Positions 37,391-48,977 of a DNA stretch of 64,000 bases are shown here, one piece after another (position 1 is the first letter of the stretch; every line of letters starts with the position of its first letter). The DNA is from Polytrichum commune. Lineage: Eukaryota; Streptophyta; Polytrichopsida; Polytrichales; Polytrichaceae. The notes below the pieces were generated by a model. That model ran no database searches. It saw nothing but the letters and a program-made list of their open reading frames with translations, and was not told the origin of the DNA. The stretch is from NCBI GenBank assembly GCA_950295325.1, contig OX485809.1:26970001-27034000 (forward strand), written 5' to 3'. Position numbers and translations under genes: made by a program.

Positions 37391-38139
37391 GTTGCACACG
37401 CCGCATAAGGGGAGGGGGGGTTGGAGAGGGTTGTACGTCATGTGCGACCAAGGGGTATTATTATAAGGGGGTGTTTTGATGGCCTGGGCTGATTAAATGG
37501 ACTATTTGATTACCTACTTACCTAACTATTTAATCACGATGCTTTAAGGGTTCATATAAGTATTTATAGATTGCGAAGGAGGGTTTATTTTCAACCCCTC
37601 AATTTATTATAACGAAATTGAGGTGAATTAGAAAAGTAAAACCCAAAGATTAAAGAACTCCAAGGTTGGCGGAGTTGCAATGTTTGTTTGCAAAAGAAAC
37701 CCTAGCATAACCCATGCACACAAAGTGTGTGGCTAAAAATGATAATGGAGTAATATTTCATCCATCCACTAGCATAACCCGTGTAAGGCCAACTTTCATC
37801 CATGCTTGGATGGCCATTGTACATACCATGTTTTAATCTTCACCCAAACTCTTTATCTCACCTAGTATATTATATCAAAAAAACCTGAACTGGATTTGTT
37901 ATATAGGACCTTATATTAGTTATAATCCAATATGACATATTTTATCCATCATATATCACCTCTATAAATTTTCAAAAGTTTAGGTGCAAATAAGAAAGTA
38001 CACTATATCTTTTTGGTCGCACCACTCCAGCTAATTTTTCCAAGTCACCTCCTCGGGAGAAGCTGATAAAATGCAAGAAATTCAACTTGTAAGTCTTTCA
38101 AGTAAGAAATGCAAGCATGCCTAATTCAGTTTCTTATCC
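37391..38139. other. Intergenic DNA, no gene seen
   Basis: Plain AT-rich sequence with no recognisable feature. Confidence 0.4.
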
Positions 38140-38480
38140 CACTTGGACACCTATACTTGAGTGATATGTGGTTTGATGTGGCTCCAAGAATGGGTACCAA
38201 AAAGTCATGTGTAAAAAAGACATTGGATCTTGTGTTCAAAAATATTATAACCATTCTAATCCCAATAATCAATATAATTGAAAGGGACTTATATGACCAT
38301 TATGAGCACGAGAATGTTCTCTTCGATAATAAACAAGATATTCAATAGGAGCTGCAAAATTTAGGAGGAAAGTAGCTAGGGTCTCGATTTGGATTTGCCA
38401 ACCATCTTGTACTACTAATTTTGTGTTTCATATCCTAGGAGAAGTGGCCTACTTGGAAAAGGTAACTATTTAAGACCCAT
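38140..38480 (-). repeat. R2 dispersed repeat, diverged subfamily
   Basis: It matches 14500-14790: 'gatatgtggtttgatgtggctcca', 'aaaagtcatgtgt', 'attggatcttgtgttcaaaa' and 'catcttgtactactaattttgtgtttcat'. Confidence 0.65.
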
Positions 38481-38780
38481 CTATTGTAGCAAATAAGTTA
38501 GTTGGAAACACTTAATTAGATATGAGTCCATCCCACCATGTGAAGTCAACATTTACACCCTATAATCTCGTGGTACTTTCTATGTCATTTTGTACATATT
38601 CGATCCACGTATCCAGATGGGCATACATATATTCTCCAACCATTGTAGAGCGTATGGAGTATACAATGGAATACTTAATGGTGGAAAAATCGTTGAAGTG
38701 AATATGCATTTAGTGGAGGTCAAGCTAGGGAGTTGAGGATGCGAAATTATATTCATTTAGTGATATTGTACATAACATTA

Positions 38781-38919
38781 TTAAGTAATGTGTGTTTTTT
38801 TATGTGGGCCTTGAGAATATAACCATGAGATGTCCCAACCTAGTGTAGATTCAAATTGAATGCATTACTGTAGTGCACTAGGTTGGGACATCCCACATGA
38901 ACGAATGCACATTGCTTAA
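38781..38919. mobile_element. Small foldback MITE, second copy
   Basis: 'ttaagtaatgtgtg...atgtggg' pairs with 'cccacatgaacgaatgcacattgcttaa'. It keeps 'cttgagaatataaccatgaga' from the copy at 23443-23571. Both copies are preceded by 'cataacatta', so the element may extend a little further left. Confidence 0.82.
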
Positions 38920-39239
38920 TAGTGCTATGGGAACCTCCAACTTCAACTTTTAGTAATATTACTCTTGAAGTTCTACCAAACGTCAATCTTACATTTGCTT
39001 GAGACCCTATCAAATGCCACATGGAGATTATAGTTTGGTTGAATTTGCCTTCAAGAGTCATTCATAAGCCCAAATATGGCCTCGTAGGAAGTTAAGAGTG
39101 AAAATTGATGTCTATCATAGGCTCGTATACCAGACAAAGCTCTTCATTTCAACCAAAATGGTTCATTTTTGACAAACTTTCCCACGTGTCATTCCTACAT
39201 TGGTTGAAACCAACTTGAATTCGACATGGAAACTACATA

Positions 39240-39600
39240 AGGTGTGTGGATGTTATTGTGTTACTTTTCTTAATTGGATACCTATATCTGATTGGGGTGT
39301 GGTTCGGTGAGGATGAAAAAAACCAACACCATAAAGACACATGTTTGAATTAGATTGGACCACATCTTCAAGTTGTATTCAGTAATTCACACTCAATAGT
39401 GAGTTACACAATCGGGAGGACGTCTGTATTCAATTAAACAATCAACAAACATGCACTTCTAGTAACCATGACTAGATCAACAGAGGTTCGATTTCAACCC
39501 AATTTTTGCTAATGCTACATCATAGATCTACTAATGCAGCACGAGCTTTGTTGCATAAATCTAATCGGTAGAAGTTGGAGATACGAAAAGGGAATGGAAT
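39240..39600 (-). mobile_element. R2 element, reverse orientation
   Basis: The reverse complement carries the R2 order: 'gcatgtttgttgattgtttaat', 'aatagtgagttacac' and 'ttggactacatct'-type words. It is flanked by 'gtgtggatgttattgtgttacttttc' and 'gaaaagggaatggaatattacccaca', which are imperfect inverted ends. Confidence 0.75.
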
Positions 39601-39671
39601 ATTACCCACATATGTTAACTTATATTCTAGCTCTAGTAAAGATGGAATAGAGTGCCCTCTACAATACCTTA

Positions 39672-39896
39672 CTAAAATAAATATTATATTTAGTGTCACT
39701 TAGTATTTGGAGTTACACAATGCTATATCTATTAATTCTATATCTCATTTTCTACCAAAAAATATCAAATTAGTTGTTTGGACATTATATAGAACATTAA
39801 CAACTTTACTTGGTAAAAATTTACATCAACAGTAAAAAAATATAGCACTGTGTAACTCCAAATAATAAGTGACACTAAATACCATATTTAGTTTTC
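39672..39896. mobile_element. CACTA-like foldback MITE with about 48-bp inverted ends
   Basis: 'tatttagtgtcacttagtat' continuing 'ttggagttacacaatgctata' is complementary to 'tatagcactgtgtaactccaaat' continuing 'aataagtgacactaaata'. It is the same family as 40575-40800. Confidence 0.85.
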
Positions 39897-39982
39897 CAAT
39901 TATCTTCTGTTCATTCATTGAGGACAATCAAAGTGATCCAATATTGTTAAGAAATCCTCCTCTAGTGCCCGAGTAAAACTTA

Positions 39983-40515
39983 GGGCCGCTTTACACTTAG
40001 AGGCCGGGCCAATTCGTTGTGTAAGAGGCTTGAAATCCTCATTTGTGATTGGTCAAAAGGCTCAAATCGGCCCCAACCCCTTTACATCTAGAGGCCGGGC
40101 CGATTTGGTGGTATGATTTTTTAAATTAAAAAATGTATGTTATGACACGGCCCGAGCTCGTTGAATTGGGTGCACCCAAAATGGAAGGCCAATTCTTGGC
40201 CTAGAGGCCAATGTCATATTCCACTAAAAAAATCTTCTTAAATAAAGTATAATTTTTTAAAGTGAACTAGATCCATTGGATTATGTGGAATCTAAAGGCT
40301 CTATCTTAGATTATGCTACATCCGTTGGATTAGGCTAATTTTTTTGAATCAGCTTGGCTTCTTGGCCCGAGGGCCTTTACATATGGGAAAATTGGCCCCC
40401 GGTATAATCTTATTATAATGTGTAGTAGAGGCCGGCCTCCAACCCAAAAAAGGCTGAAATTTTGTGCAATCGGCCTCAAGGGAAATTGGCCCGGCCTCTA
40501 GGTGTAAAGCGGCCC
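39983..40515. mobile_element. Complete 533-bp MITE, PIF/Harbinger-type, TTA target duplication
   Basis: GGGCCGCTTTACACTTAGAG, continuing GCCGGGCCAATT, at the left is complementary to the right end (one mismatch in 32). TTA stands at 39980-39982 and 40516-40518. A truncated sister copy lies at 3708-3985. No coding capacity is present, so transposition would need a transposase in trans. Confidence 0.94.
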
Positions 40516-40574
40516 TTAAGTACACATTATAGTTTCTTTAGCTTGTCAGTGGCCAAGAATTCAGGTGATATTAG

Positions 40575-40800
40575 CCTACACCGATCATCCCATTTAGTGT
40601 ATGTTACTATTTAGAGTTATGCAATGCTACAACTATTTAAGGAGGATATAATATTTTAGCAAGCAAAGTCATTTATGTTTCTATAATGTCCAAACATACT
40701 ATTGAACTTTTGTTAGTAAGAACTGAACTCCTAAGGAAGATGTTATTGTATTGTGTAACTCTTGATAGTAACATGCACTAATTGGGATAATCAATGTCGT
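40575..40800. mobile_element. CACTA-like foldback MITE, second copy
   Basis: 'gatcatcccatttagtgtat' continuing 'gttactatttagagttatgcaatg' is paired with 'tattgtgtaactcttgatag' continuing 'taacatgcactaattgggataatc'. Confidence 0.78.
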
Positions 40801-40922
40801 CTTGTGAAAAGCCGGGCAGAAGAGTCATACTTACTACGCTCATCAACGTCCGGGCACGAAGATTTGTTCACATGAAAGTCTTTCAAACTGAGGGGTTGAT
40901 CACACCGGCTAGTTTTGGCCTA

Positions 40923-41133
40923 TGATTGGGGAGATAATTACATATGAACCGGTTGAGTTTGAGATATAGCCGGTTAAAGTTCAAGACTACAAGAAAATTA
41001 CCGATCATTTTAAATTAATTTATAGAATATACCCCAATTTAATAAAAGGAAACCAGAGGATGTCAACATGTAACCGGTTGGACTTGCAAACACTAGGATC
41101 TCAACCGGTTATGCCCAAAAATCTCCCCAATCA
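40923..41133 (+). repeat. R1 repeat, uninterrupted copy (211 bp)
   Basis: It begins TGATTGGGGAGAT and ends ATCTCCCCAATCA, clean 12-13-bp inverted ends. It supplies the empty site for the insertions in the other two R1 copies. The element is probably a MITE; a target duplication is not clear. Confidence 0.85.
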
Positions 41134-41751
41134 CTTGGTTCAGGCATCATCTGTCGGCATCTCCGGCTATAATAGTGTGAAAAGTGGTGGGCCAACATCT
41201 ATTTCTCAACATAATCCCTAGCAATTTCACTTATGGAACCGGACAGACACTTAGGTGTCATTGGGGCATGAGCGACTATCTTTGGACAACCAAATTATTC
41301 ACCCTTATGAATCCTAGTGGTGGATTTAAAAATAAATCGAGGAACACAAGACAATTGCCTAAGACTCATATGCTTGTAGTGATATTGATGTCGGACCTCG
41401 GTGTTCAAAGAGGGGTCAAAGATTCAACAAAAACTTCTACAAGTAAAGACGGAGATAAGTGCATGTTGGTGCTGAAATTGAGTCGGGGGTTAAACGACGT
41501 TGTAACCTCTAGAGTGCTTCGGGAATTTGGCCTTTAATTAAATCTTTACTTTAATTTAATTTAAATCTTTAGATTATTTGTGGATGGCTCCCAAGACGCA
41601 TGCGGTGATAATGATGAGAGGGTTGACAATCTGTCCACCGGCTCAAAGTTTGTTGTATGAGTGGGTTGTATTTAGTGGATTTTTCTTTGTGGGCGGTGAG
41701 GGGAAATCTAATGTGGCAATATGTGAGTATTATGAATTCTATGACATTTGG

Positions 41752-41812
41752 GGGGATTGGTGTTTGGGGAGGGGGGGGGGGAGGGGGGGGGGAGGGGGGG
41801 GGGGAGGGGTTT
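41752..41812 (+). repeat. G-rich run (potential G-quadruplex)
   Basis: About 60 bases almost entirely G with single A or T interruptions. Such runs can fold as G-quadruplexes and are prone to length change. Confidence 0.85.
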
Positions 41813-42989
41813 GGCTACCTATGGGGGCGCCTAATACATATAAGATGTATGGCATGAGTCTAGCTAGGCATGTACATGAGGAGATGGTGCATGTACATAA
41901 CAGTACCTAGTCCATGATTGTGATGTCTAGGGGGTCACACTAGACATGTACATACTAGGTTAGGTTAATTTGGGGTCTACATAGTTTTGCAACTTCATTG
42001 TCAAATCTACTAGCAAACATAATTGGTGGTCACTTATGAGCAATGAGAGACAAGCAAATATATGTGATATTTCCCTCTTGGAGATGGATGGGGGCAAAAA
42101 AATTATAAGAATGAGACATTGGAAAGTCCATAGTACTCAAGGGAGAAGTGAATGTGACACGTAGCATAATTATTAACCCTTGAAGCCTGAAGGGACGACA
42201 TTGGGCGATCTTCTGCATAAGGTAGATGAGGTTGATTCAATTAGTTTTCTTGATCATGCACTTATTTTTGGCTCCATATTGGTAGTGTAGTTGCCCTGAT
42301 TTGGTGGATGACTAATACATGTTGATTTAACCGCTATCTTGATGGTAATTGGGTTAGTCACCTTTGTAAAAATCAAACTACATCCATCATCCTCCATAGT
42401 TAGGAGTGCTACCCACTAAGCCCTAACACACTTGAATTTCGTGGGTGAGGTGGGCAAATTAGGAGGTAGCATGTGTATGTGAGGTGCCAACCAACTTGTA
42501 GATGTTTATGAAGATTTTTGGGTCAAAACTGCTGGAACACTATGGTTTGCTCCTTGATAGGATGATTAGTCAACAAGGAGTGCATCCCACCTCGCTGGAA
42601 TGGGTTGGTTTGTACAGACCCAAGAGGACAAGTTGCTGGAATGAGTGGTCAGTGCAAGTTACTTTAAGGAATTTAGTTTTAGGCCGGTCCAATTTAGTGT
42701 TGTGAATATGGGTACTTTCCCTAAATCCATTGTTGGGTCGCAATATTTTACCCTGAGTGAAGTTAAACCATATGGTAGGGATGTGGAACTCCCCACGACA
42801 TTCTTAGGTTGGGGGTCACGAGGTAGGGTGGACAAACTTTCACGTGGCAATGCTTAGACCCAATTCAACTTATTCATTGGAAAATCATATCAGTCTTTCT
42901 TTGACGTGGCGAGGTAGTGGCTTGAGATTACTCCCCTTCTTGGCATAGTAGTTCAAGTCTAGGAGGAAATGGATCAATGCTCAAGAGAT

Positions 42990-43560
42990 TTAAAAAAAAT
43001 CGATCTCCGACAAATGGTGGAATGAAATCCCTCCCTCCACCTCTCCAAATTGGAGGATCATTTGGCATAAGCACAAGGCACAAAAGGAGGTGGCCTTCCT
43101 TTGGTTAGTCATTCATGAGGTAGTTGCAATGTACGAATGGCGTGGATTTTTTTTGGTAGAGACTGATAAGAGTTGCCCCCATTGTGGCTTGCCAACTGTG
43201 AAGTCGGTGGAGCACAAGTTCTTCAGTTGCCCTTTGGCTCAACAAGTGTGGCGCTATGTGGCTAACATCATTTGGCAACTCTTTGCTAAAAAAAAAGGTA
43301 AAATCGGCCTTTGGAAATCGTTTACAATGATGTTGTACCTTCTTGATCACCCTCTTAGCAAATCATTGAAACCTTTCAGTCGTATTTGGTTCTTCTTGAG
43401 GAGTGGTCTACTGTGGCTTATTTGGTGTCAAAGGAATGGTTTATTTTTTAATGCTCTTCAATGGCCAATGGAGAAAACATACCAAGTTATGTGGGATTCC
43501 TTTCTTGATTATAGTAGACTTGAGTGGCAACAAACTCTAAAAGATTTAGAAAAAAATTGA
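42990..43560 (+). pseudogene. LINE (L1-type) ORF2 3' fragment with zf-RVT domain
   Basis: The open frame after a stop at about 42990 reads WWNEIPPSTSPNWRIIWHKH, then VAFLWLVIHE, then a zinc-finger-like CPHCG...EHKFFSCPLAQQVW and LLWLIWCQRNGLFF. This is the order of the zf-RVT domain at the C terminus of plant LINE reverse transcriptases. In life it would be the end of the protein that nicks the target and copies the LINE RNA. The frame ends at 43560, and 43561-43742 look like the 3' UTR and an A-rich tail (aaaaaaataaaagaaaaa). Endonuclease and reverse transcriptase cores are absent: this is a 5'-truncated, dead copy. Confidence 0.8.
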
Positions 43561-44296
43561 CAATGTTTGGTGTGTCCAAAGTCCTTTTGCTACTTGTAAC
43601 AATTTAGTGGTTACATGAAAAGTTAGGCCCCAATGGACATTATTTCTCAAGTCCCCTCGTTTGCTCTATTTCGCTCGAGGTGGTTGTACTTTTCATTTTG
43701 CAATTGAATTCACTTGAATTTGTGACCAAAAAAATAAAAGAAAAATCCATTGTGATAAAGGAGGGACCATGTCCTTGAAAGAAGGAGCATTCAACCCTTA
43801 TTTTTTCATGGCATTGAATGTACCCCGGGTCCACTGATTTTGATAGGATAACAATGTCTGACACCTGGCCAGTGTCTAATAAGTGTGGCAGGTGCATGAG
43901 TCCACCTTCACAAATATGTTTGACTCGAGTCACATGTTTGTTCATTCATCCCAACACAAATGTTTTCTTTCGGTAATTTAGTGAGGTGAGCATATTTTAG
44001 ACTCCCAATAAGTGAGATAGTGTAGAGGATCTCTAGAGGATACACATTACAATGATCTATAATTTTCATTCCAAAATAAAGTTTAACAACATTAAAATTT
44101 ATGTGGTCCATAACATATCCAATAAATGCTACTTTAATAGGGGCGGCAGAGTGGGCAGTCACTCCGGATCTTCTTCAAAGTTATGTTTATTTTCATTGGT
44201 GTCCCTTCATTCCTCCTTCAAAATTTGTCAACCCAACTAAGCATTCATGTTGGATAGATGAGGTCCAAGTCACAAGCCTCAAAGCGATATGAATTT

Positions 44297-44630
44297 CACT
44301 ACACCAAATAGGAGAGTTAGTGTTTGATAATATTTAGTGTTGTTACCATCCTACCCTGCTCAACACAAATTTTCAATTCCTGGACAATTAAGGTTAGACA
44401 TAAATGCGTCACTACCTTCCCTACTGCCACCTCCCTTATTATATCAATTTTCTTTCATATCCTTACTTACTAACACTAAATCCAAACATGTAACTTCCAC
44501 ATATCACCATAGTTGATATTCAGTGCTTGAGATTACATTTAATATTACTCACTTTCATGAGGTTATTGATATTTAGTGTATGCATTCGTATTTAGTGTAT
44601 CAAACACTAAACATCCTATTTAGTGTGATT
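44297..44630. mobile_element. CACTA-like MITE, 334 bp
   Basis: It begins CACTACACCAAATAGGAGAG, continuing TTAGTGTTTGATA, and ends TATCAAACACTAAACATCCT, continuing ATTTAGTGTGATT. Terminal inverted repeats are about 33 bp. A CACTA start is the hallmark of the En/Spm superfamily; the 3-bp target duplication expected was not confirmed. Confidence 0.82.
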
Positions 44631-45470
44631 CACAAGCGGATTTGAACCCAAGACCTTGTGCCATTGGCGAACCTCGAGTCATGCCACCAACCCATCACTC
44701 CTTGGCGACGTCGCACTCCACAACTTTGGGTATTGGAACACCGTAATCCGTTCATAGCCAATGTGACGCATGTGAAACATGCATGGGAAGTTAAAGGCGG
44801 CATCTATCCATCTTTCCATCTTTCCACATGTCGCACCGGCGTAGTATGTGAAGGTGGCCAACATCGCAATGCAAACACAAAGACCGGTGGCCATGTAAGT
44901 TAGGGGAGGGAGTAGAATTGTCTGTGTTTTAATAACAACTACTTTTTACCTTGGAAGGATGACCTAAAGCCTTAGCACCCCTCATTCATAACATTGTACG
45001 ACTTATATCACAAAGCTCACAAATTTGCATGTGAAGGGATATCATAAGATCGCCCGAGACCCACCCAGCAATGATCGGGGACAGTGGTGATTTTTCACAA
45101 GGTCCCCAACATGCCCAGGGACATGTTGATAAAAAAAAAAAAAAAAAAAACCTTTCAAGTGGACGGGTTCTTAGAAAATGAATATGTTTTTGGACGTGTC
45201 AAATTCACTTTGAACGGGTTTTAAATATAACTATTTTTTGATATTTTTTTCCAAAAAATAAATGGTATAAATATCAGTTACATTATGTCATATATGACAT
45301 GTGAATATAAGCATAATGCAATCAAACCACTAATACCCAATCAAAATATCCATCTTGAAGTGCTTGATTCACCTGCATACATTAATTCATCAACCACAAA
45401 ATTTAGAACCTTTTTAACATAATGTCAAAGATTATAATTGAAGGTAAACTTAGCAATTGAATAAGAATTA

Positions 45471-45504
<34 letters not shown>

Positions 45505-45537
45505 TCAAATTTAAAAAAATAAAAAGCTACTCACCCT
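44631..45537. other. Intergenic DNA, no gene seen
   Basis: It contains an A20 run at 45131-45150 and a TA microsatellite at about 45473-45502. A pol III B-box-like word occurs on the minus strand near 44640-44655. Confidence 0.45.
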
Positions 45538-45725
45538 TCAAAGAAGTGGATGAATTCTCCTATCCTTCATGTTGCTCCAAACAAGCATCATTGCATTCCA
45601 ATTGATGTTTTCAAGTGGAATATTTGCACATGAAATGCGCATCAAAGCATCTAAAGTCTCTAACTTCAAACTAGCACGTAAATGACTTTTGATTAGGTTT
45701 TGTCTAGAAAAACCCCTCTTGTGGA
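45538..45725 (-). pseudogene. hAT transposase C-terminal remnant, second element
   Basis: The minus-strand frame ending at the TGA 45540-45538 reads RGFSRQNLIKSHLRASLKLE, then TLDALMRISCANIPLENINW, then NAMMLVWSNMKDRRIHPLL. This matches the far C-terminal end of animal/plant-type hAT transposases (pattern 'L....L..LmRIs.....e.idw......W...k.RR'). The remainder of the dimerisation domain is not recognised upstream, so it is a small relic unrelated to the one at 17.5-18.2 kb. Confidence 0.65.
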
Positions 45726-46210
45726 GGGAATGCGGGTGGTGACGGACGGGCGATGACGGGTGATGGAAACACCTTGAGGATAGAGTGTGGGGAAAGAAAT
45801 GGGAGATTGAAGGACAAGAAATAAAAAGAAATGATGGTGGCAGAGGAAATTAGAATGGGGTCCACTGGAAAGATGAGAATCGACAAACAAAGACAAATAA
45901 TTGACATGCATTGAAGGCATAATTTGTGAAGATCCTATTGTTTCCAAGTGCAAACAGTCACATGTCAACATCTTTTGGTTTTTTGTTTAATTTTTTTTTT
46001 ACCAACATTGTAAGAGACTTATTTATACGTATTGCGGGACGGGTATTTTCATTTCCAAACCGGTTTTGGGTAGGGTTGTTTTTTCTTTAACCTTTCCATG
46101 GACGGGTTGGTTTAGAAACTACCGGTTTTGGGACAGGTTGCAATTTTTTTTGCCTTTTAATTCAAGGTTTTTGGATGTGGACGGGCAAAAACTTTGTGAA
46201 AAATCAACCC

Positions 46211-46857
46211 TGATCGGGGAGAACCAGCAGTTAGTTACAGACGAACCGGCTGAGTTTGAGAAATAAGGTAGAAATACCATAACCCATGAAAATAAGGTGA
46301 TTCGCATGGAAGATTTGGTCTGACAATCATGAGATAATTTTCCAAGATAGACGAGAAGGATTCATGAAAAATGCAGGTTGTTTCATATTTTTTTGCCCTA
46401 TACAAAAAATGCTACAATTATTTAAAGTGGAAAGTTGTCCAACTCCCTACTCGTTTACTAGATTCTCCCTACACCGAACATGGTAATCCGCATTTCCATA
46501 TAGAACATCGCCTAAATCGGTTATCTCATGAGTACATTAACACTTCACTCCCATTGGCTACACTAAAGTGTACACGCATTGAAGTTGCCGCCGAGTCATG
46601 ATCGGTTTTAGTAATGGCACTTCACCATTATGACGGCGGTCTAGTGCACGGCTAGAAGGTGGTTAACGGGTTATGGTATTTCTACCTTAACCGGTTGAAG
46701 TTCAAGACTTTAGGAAAATTACCAATCATTTTAGAGGAATTTATAGAATATACCCCAATTTAATGAAGGAGAACCGGAGGATGTCAACATGCAACCGGTT
46801 GGACTTGCAAACACTAGGATCTCGACCGATTAGTATGCCCGAAAATCTCCTCGATCG
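46211..46857 (+). repeat. R1 repeat interrupted by a MITE
   Basis: 46211-46266 plus 46688-46857 equal one R1 unit (TGATCGGGGAGAACC ... ATCTCCTCGATCG). Confidence 0.85.
46267..46687. mobile_element. 421-bp MITE nested in R1, TAA target duplication
   Basis: GGTAGAAATACCATAACCC at the left and GGGTTATGGTATTTCTACCT at the right are inverted repeats. TAA at 46264-46266 is repeated at 46688-46690. Both the sister MITE (23798-24217) and the empty R1 site support the boundaries. It is probably PIF/Harbinger-type. Confidence 0.92.
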
Positions 46858-47672
46858 CTGTCAGTGTAAGATTGAAGCCCTCATATGCGTTTCATTTTGA
46901 AGGGCTCTCAAATTTCAACCTTTCATCTGAAAGGCCGGTTCAAATCCAAGACGTCAATCTAAGAATACATAAATGAAATTAAAAACTCATATTAAACTTT
47001 TGCATGAATTATATGGGCACATGTTTCCAGTACAATGTGAAGAATTAAGATCAACTACCTAACTCTACTTCTTGTTGTGACAAAATGCCCTTCGCTTGTT
47101 CGTTCTTGTGGCAGGCATATTATATTAAGGACTTCAAGTGATGTCTTCATTTTTCAATTTGGGGTTGCGTTTTGAAGGGTTGTTTTGAGAGAGGTATATT
47201 TTGAAGGGCCAAACCGTGTTTGAAAGGCCAAACCATGTTTGAAGGGCATTGAAGACTTCAAACTTGAACATTGATCACTGCCACCCAGCTTAGACCCTTT
47301 CGCTCGCCACTAAGGTGGATGCCACACGAATGACAGAAAATTTGCCAGTAGAGGCTATGAAGGTCTGTAGGGTAGATAGAGCCAGGTCACCAAATCCAAC
47401 ATAGAGTTACCACTTTTGCTGGAGAGACCAACATACTTCGACCTAGCAGGAAGATGACCTCTCCAAAACCTCACAGTTAGCGTTCATTTCTGTTTGCTCC
47501 GGTTTCAAGCCAGTTGCTTGTCTAGGAAACCACACACCCTGTCAAAATGAACATCGAGGTCCAGAAGCTGATAATTCTACTTATCTTTCAACCCTCATTG
47601 TTCTGTATGTTGGAAAATTTGTCAAGAGATGAAAGGGTGATTTCTGTATGACACTGGCAACAACTTTGTTGC
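46858..47672. other. Region left of the first Harbinger transposase, no gene seen
   Basis: Short words 'ttgaagggcc', 'ttgaaaggcc' and 'tttgaagggc' recur at about 46890-46940 and 47170-47260. They could be the edge of the Harbinger element, but matching terminal inverted repeats were not found. Confidence 0.45.
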
Positions 47673-48719
47673 ATGACGCTTGCAATGCAGGGATTCATGC
47701 GAGTGCATGGGAGGCGGCCACGACGACTGTGGGCTCACGAGAGAGGGTTGCGACAACCTGGATTTTTTGATCAAAACCTGCTCGGATCATTTAATGCGAG
47801 GGAGTTCAAAGGATGCATGCGTATGGACGTCTCGACATTTGAGTATTTGTGTTCCACTCTCGCACTCTTCTTGCAGAAACAAGATACGAACATGCGGTCA
47901 TCCATTCCAGTTCAAATTAAGGTAGTTGTATCGATCTCAAAATTGGCCACATGTAATTCCATATAGAGCATTACAGATTTGTATAGGGTTGGCCTCTCAA
48001 CAAGTCAACTAGCAGTCTCTCAATTCAGTAGTGCCATAAAAATAATTCTACTTAAGAAATTCATCAGATGGCCTTCTACCACCGTAATGGACAAATTTGC
48101 ACAGGAATTTCAAAATCTACATCAAATACCATACGTGGTGAGGGTAGCTGATGGATCGCACATACCAATCGTCGCACCCCGGCTGCATGCTGCTGATTAT
48201 TACAACCGCAAATGATTCAATTCAATCCTCTTGGAGGGAGTGGTATCAAACAAATGCTTGTTTTGGAATTTTGACATAGGCTGGGCGGGATCAATGCATA
48301 ATGCCAATATGTGGGGAAAAACCGTGATCGGACAATTCTGTGAGGCTGGAAAACTCTCGCCGTATGCTTTGGTTGGCGATGCTACATACCCATGTCGTCC
48401 CTGGATGTTGGCTCCGTTCAAGGAACACAAAAATGGATTGTCACGAAAAGAGTACCACTGGAACTTTGTCAAGAGCTCAACACGCATGTGCATCGAGCGA
48501 GCATTCGGTATACTCAAAGGCAGATGGCGGATTCTCTTGAAGAGGATTGACGTGCATTTGAAGAATGTGCTTGAATTGGTCAGCACGTGTTTGGTTTTGT
48601 ACTTCATCTGCATCATTTTTAGGGACAACTTCTGGAAAAACGAGTGGATGGAGGAGGCTTCAGATGAAGTCCATAACGGCCCCACATCCGAGAAAAATCC
48701 GGGGGCATCAACACAATAG
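47673..48719 (+). pseudogene. PIF/Harbinger (HARBI1/ALP1-like) transposase with two in-frame stops
   Basis: One frame runs through three blocks separated only by TAG at 47964-47966 and TGA at 48213-48215. The N-terminal block has an FKGCMRMDVSTFEYLCSTL helix region. The second has a helix-turn-helix-like segment, VRVADGSHIPIVAPR (first catalytic Asp) and DYYNRK. The third has DIGWAGSMHNANMW, where the usual second Asp of 'HDA' is now Asn, then GDATYPCRPWM and ERAFGILKGRWRI (catalytic Glu). The family cuts and pastes DNA with TWA target duplications. Both stops fit single-base changes. The lost second Asp argues that the protein would be inactive even without them. Its Myb/SANT-like partner lies convergently at 48978-50729. 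Confidence 0.88.
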
Positions 48720-48977
48720 AGACTTACAGTAGCAAACCATGCTTTGCATAGCTTAGCTGGCATCGAGGAGTTCGAGAGATTCCTTGGAATACATCAAACA
48801 TGAAGCTGCTAAAGAATTTCAGATTGTAATGAGCACAAAAGGCAAAATATCAAGAGAACTATGTGCAAGGAGAAATGATATTGCCAAAAGTCTATGGATG
48901 GCAAAGACAAAGGTGTGCATTGCATAGGCATTTTCTATGGACAATGATTGACCATCCACCAACTATTGTACAGCTAG

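Noticed and set aside
41184-41537. 117-codon plus-strand frame
   Set aside because: It is not similar to anything I know and lies among repeats. It could be a transposon scrap but is unsupported.
44637-44720. tRNA gene or SINE on the minus strand
   Set aside because: A B-box-like word (GGTTCAAATCC) is present, but the cloverleaf does not fold convincingly and there is no A-rich tail or target duplication.
45131-45150. A20 run as the tail of a processed pseudogene
   Set aside because: No coding similarity upstream and no flanking duplication found.
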